A stretch of 7,531 nt of DNA, taken from contig CAZNLL010000161.1 in assembly GCA_964573885.1 (NCBI GenBank), positions 1-7,531 on the forward strand. Direction: 5' to 3'. Source of the DNA: CAZNLL01 sp964573885. Its GTDB lineage: Bacteria > Desulfobacterota > DSM-4660 > Desulfatiglandales > Desulfatiglandaceae. The position numbers and the translations under genes were made by a program. Below are positions 6,288-7,531 of the stretch, piece after piece. The notes under the pieces were generated by a model that was not told where the DNA came from, made no database searches, and was given only the letters and a program-made list of their open reading frames with translations. Numbering within the stretch: position 1 is the stretch's first letter; each line of letters opens with the position of its first letter.

Positions 6288-7017
6288 CGGGAGGGATCCT
6301 TTTTTCTGGATTGTGGTGATCGCCGTTTTAGGGCCTGTCATCGGTTCGGTGATAGGGGTCTTGAAGCGGCCTTCTTTCGGCTATATCTGCAACATGCTTT
6401 GCTTTGCAGCGGGGGTTATGCTGACCATCTCCTTTGTAGAGCTCATCCCGGAGAGCCTGGCCATTTCTACTCCCTTGACAGCGGTCCTGGGCGTGGCCAT
6501 GGGATCCCTGGCCATGTATGGCCTGGACAGGGTCATTCCCCATATCCATCCCAGGCTATGTGCCCAGGAGCAGGGGTGCAATCTGGAGCGCACATCCGTG
6601 TATTTGATTCTGGGGATGTTTCTCCACAATTTCCCGGAAGGCATGGCCATCGCCATCGGGTCCGTAACCGATATCAGGGTCTCTTTTACCATAGCCATTG
6701 CCATAGCCATCCACAATATCCCCGAGGGGATTTGTACCTCCGCGCCCTATTACCATTCCACAGGCAAAAGAATCCAGGCGTTCCTGCTTTCCGCCTCCAC
6801 GGCCGCACCCATTCTGGCAGGATACATCACGGCGCGGTATGTCTTCCAACAGTTATCCCCCGTGGCGATCGCCCTCCTGAGCAGCGCAACCGCCGGCCTG
6901 ATGATCTACATCACCGCGGACGAACTCATCCCCAACGCCTGCGTGGGGTCCAACCACCAGACCATCTTTTCTCTGATACTGGGGATCGCCTTCGTCATAC
7001 TGCTCAGTGGCATTTGA
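6277..7017 (+). CDS. ZIP-family divalent metal transporter
   Basis: A 246-residue inner-membrane protein of the ZIP family, predicted to bring Zn2+ or other divalent metals such as Fe2+ or Mn2+ into the cytoplasm. The length and about eight hydrophobic segments fit the compact bacterial GufA/ZupT-like branch. Metal-site motifs are HNFPEGMAIAIG (117-128, TM4) and HNIPEGI (146-152, TM5). Additional conserved acidic motifs are SFVELIPES (52-60, TM2) and TADELIPNA (213-221, TM7). A short His-containing loop (PHIHPRLC, 88-95) and a Cys-containing stretch (CAQEQGC, 95-101) lie between TM3 and TM4, where ZIP proteins often carry a metal-binding loop. The ATG at 6277 has a strong ribosome binding site and overlaps the end of the hydrolase gene by 11 bases, indicating translational coupling. 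Metal specificity cannot be read from the sequence, and no metal-regulator operator was recognised upstream. Confidence 0.93.
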   Translation: MGGDGRDPFFWIVVIAVLGPVIGSVIGVLKRPSFGYICNMLCFAAGVMLTISFVELIPESLAISTPLTAVLGVAMGSLAMYGLDRVIPHIHPRLCAQEQGCNLERTSVYLILGMFLHNFPEGMAIAIGSVTDIRVSFTIAIAIAIHNIPEGICTSAPYYHSTGKRIQAFLLSASTAAPILAGYITARYVFQQLSPVAIALLSSATAGLMIYITADELIPNACVGSNHQTIFSLILGIAFVILLSGI

Positions 7018-7067
7018 GAAATGAACAGGGTGGTTCGATTCTCCATCACAGAGAAGGTGAAAGCGCC

Positions 7068-7507
7068 CTACGGGCAGAGACGCTTCATGAAATCTTCCAG
7101 CTTGATTTCCAGTTCTGCGAGGGTAACTTCGGATAAACCCAGCGCATAGGCCTCGGCCGTGGCCGCCAACAAGAGAGAAGGATCACACCCCATGCCGATG
7201 ACCACCACGTCTGGATCCTGGCGGACGATGTGACGGAGGGTCTCTTGGAACGTCAGGTTGATGTCGGGGTCTATGGACACTGAGCAATCCCGTCAACAAC
7301 ATACTCCACAGGTTCTTCAGCAGTAATGATGCATGTTTCGGGATTATTCAGGTAGTTTATGCAACTATAAACCGTTGTCGTCTTTCCGGAACCTGTTGGG
7401 CCGGTGATCAGAATAACGCCGCTGGGGCAATCCAGGGCTTCCTCCCTAAACCTTTTCAGCATCCGGGGTGACATCCCTACATCTTCAATCTTTAGCAGGT
7501 CGGGCAT
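7068..7507 (-). pseudogene. Frameshifted fragment of a PilB/GspE-type secretion ATPase
   Basis: The minus strand encodes the core of a type IV pilus or type II secretion ATPase in two frames. Frame one (7507-7271) has LLKIEDVGMSP, the Walker A region GVILITGPTGSGKTTTVYS, and the Asp/Glu-box-like TAEEPVEYVVDGIAQC. It then hits a TAG stop. Frame two (from about 7276) resumes exactly where the family continues: SIDPDINLTFQETLRHIVRQ, then DPDVVVIG. A single missing base in the TGTCC near 7275-7279 explains the break. After VVVIG the sequence leaves the family pattern: the Walker B Glu (usually GE) is Met, and the usual TGH and LHT segment and the C-terminal domain are absent. The frame stops at 7068. 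On the 5' side a TGA stop lies two codons before the ATG at 7507, so the N-terminal domains are also missing or out of frame. It is convergent with the ZIP gene, 50 bases away. Most likely a decayed remnant; a single sequencing error cannot explain the 3' truncation. Confidence 0.8.
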
Positions 7508-7531
7508 ACTTCAAGACGGTTGTTAGGCGGG

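Noticed and set aside
5829..6341. A 170-codon minus-strand frame antisense to the hydrolase.
   Set aside because: The sense frame carries all conserved metal-binding motifs of its family, while the antisense product has none and no ribosome binding site was seen.
6399..7136. A long (245-codon) plus-strand frame, His-rich in part, overlapping the ZIP gene.
   Set aside because: It is a shifted-frame shadow of the ZIP gene. The ZIP frame has intact membrane segments and both HNxPEG motifs, and the His-rich run comes from reading repetitive membrane codons out of frame.
7520..7531. GTTAGGC at the right edge matches the integron attC core (GTTRRRY) and lies beside the broken ATPase fragment.
   Set aside because: Seven bases are too few, the partner core site is not visible in the window, and there is no integrase or cassette structure. 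More sequence to the right would be needed.

Overview
The window most likely comes from a deltaproteobacterium (Desulfobacterota, of the sulfate-reducing or syntrophic kind). This is inferred from protein style: a hybrid histidine kinase whose receiver has the LLDMIMDPGMNGLET pattern common in that group, a stand-alone acyl-CoA dehydrogenase, a short UspA protein, and a PilB/GspE fragment with TAEEPVEY and RHIVRQDPDVVVIG motifs. No rRNA, tRNA, CRISPR array, transposase or intact mobile element is visible.

Layout. Positions 1-621 hold no convincing gene, only two good hairpins, a short direct repeat and a probable minus-strand terminator (569-597). Positions 622-4879 are a minus-strand block, read right to left: a UspA-family stress protein (4879-4436, GTG start, well-formed sigma70-type promoter at 5043-5014), a 366-base non-coding gap ending in a terminator-like hairpin, an acyl-CoA dehydrogenase (4069-2903, strong Shine-Dalgarno), and 55 bases later a seven-TM PAS hybrid histidine kinase (2847-622). 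Positions 4880-5441 are a divergent intergenic region. Positions 5442-7017 are a plus-strand pair: an exported or membrane-anchored metallo-beta-lactamase-fold hydrolase of the COG1237 type, overlapping by 11 bases a ZIP-family metal transporter. A convergent, broken PilB/GspE ATPase remnant (7507-7068) closes the window.

How the genes fit together. The dehydrogenase and kinase are probably one transcript, which may link a membrane sensor to acyl-CoA metabolism. The hydrolase and ZIP transporter are translationally coupled, so a probable Zn-dependent exported enzyme is made together with a divalent-metal importer. All main genes belong to known families. I did not find a clearly new system. 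The best leads are the hydrolase-ZIP pairing, the terminator-like hairpin and long leader in front of the dehydrogenase, and the odd tail of the PilB/GspE remnant.
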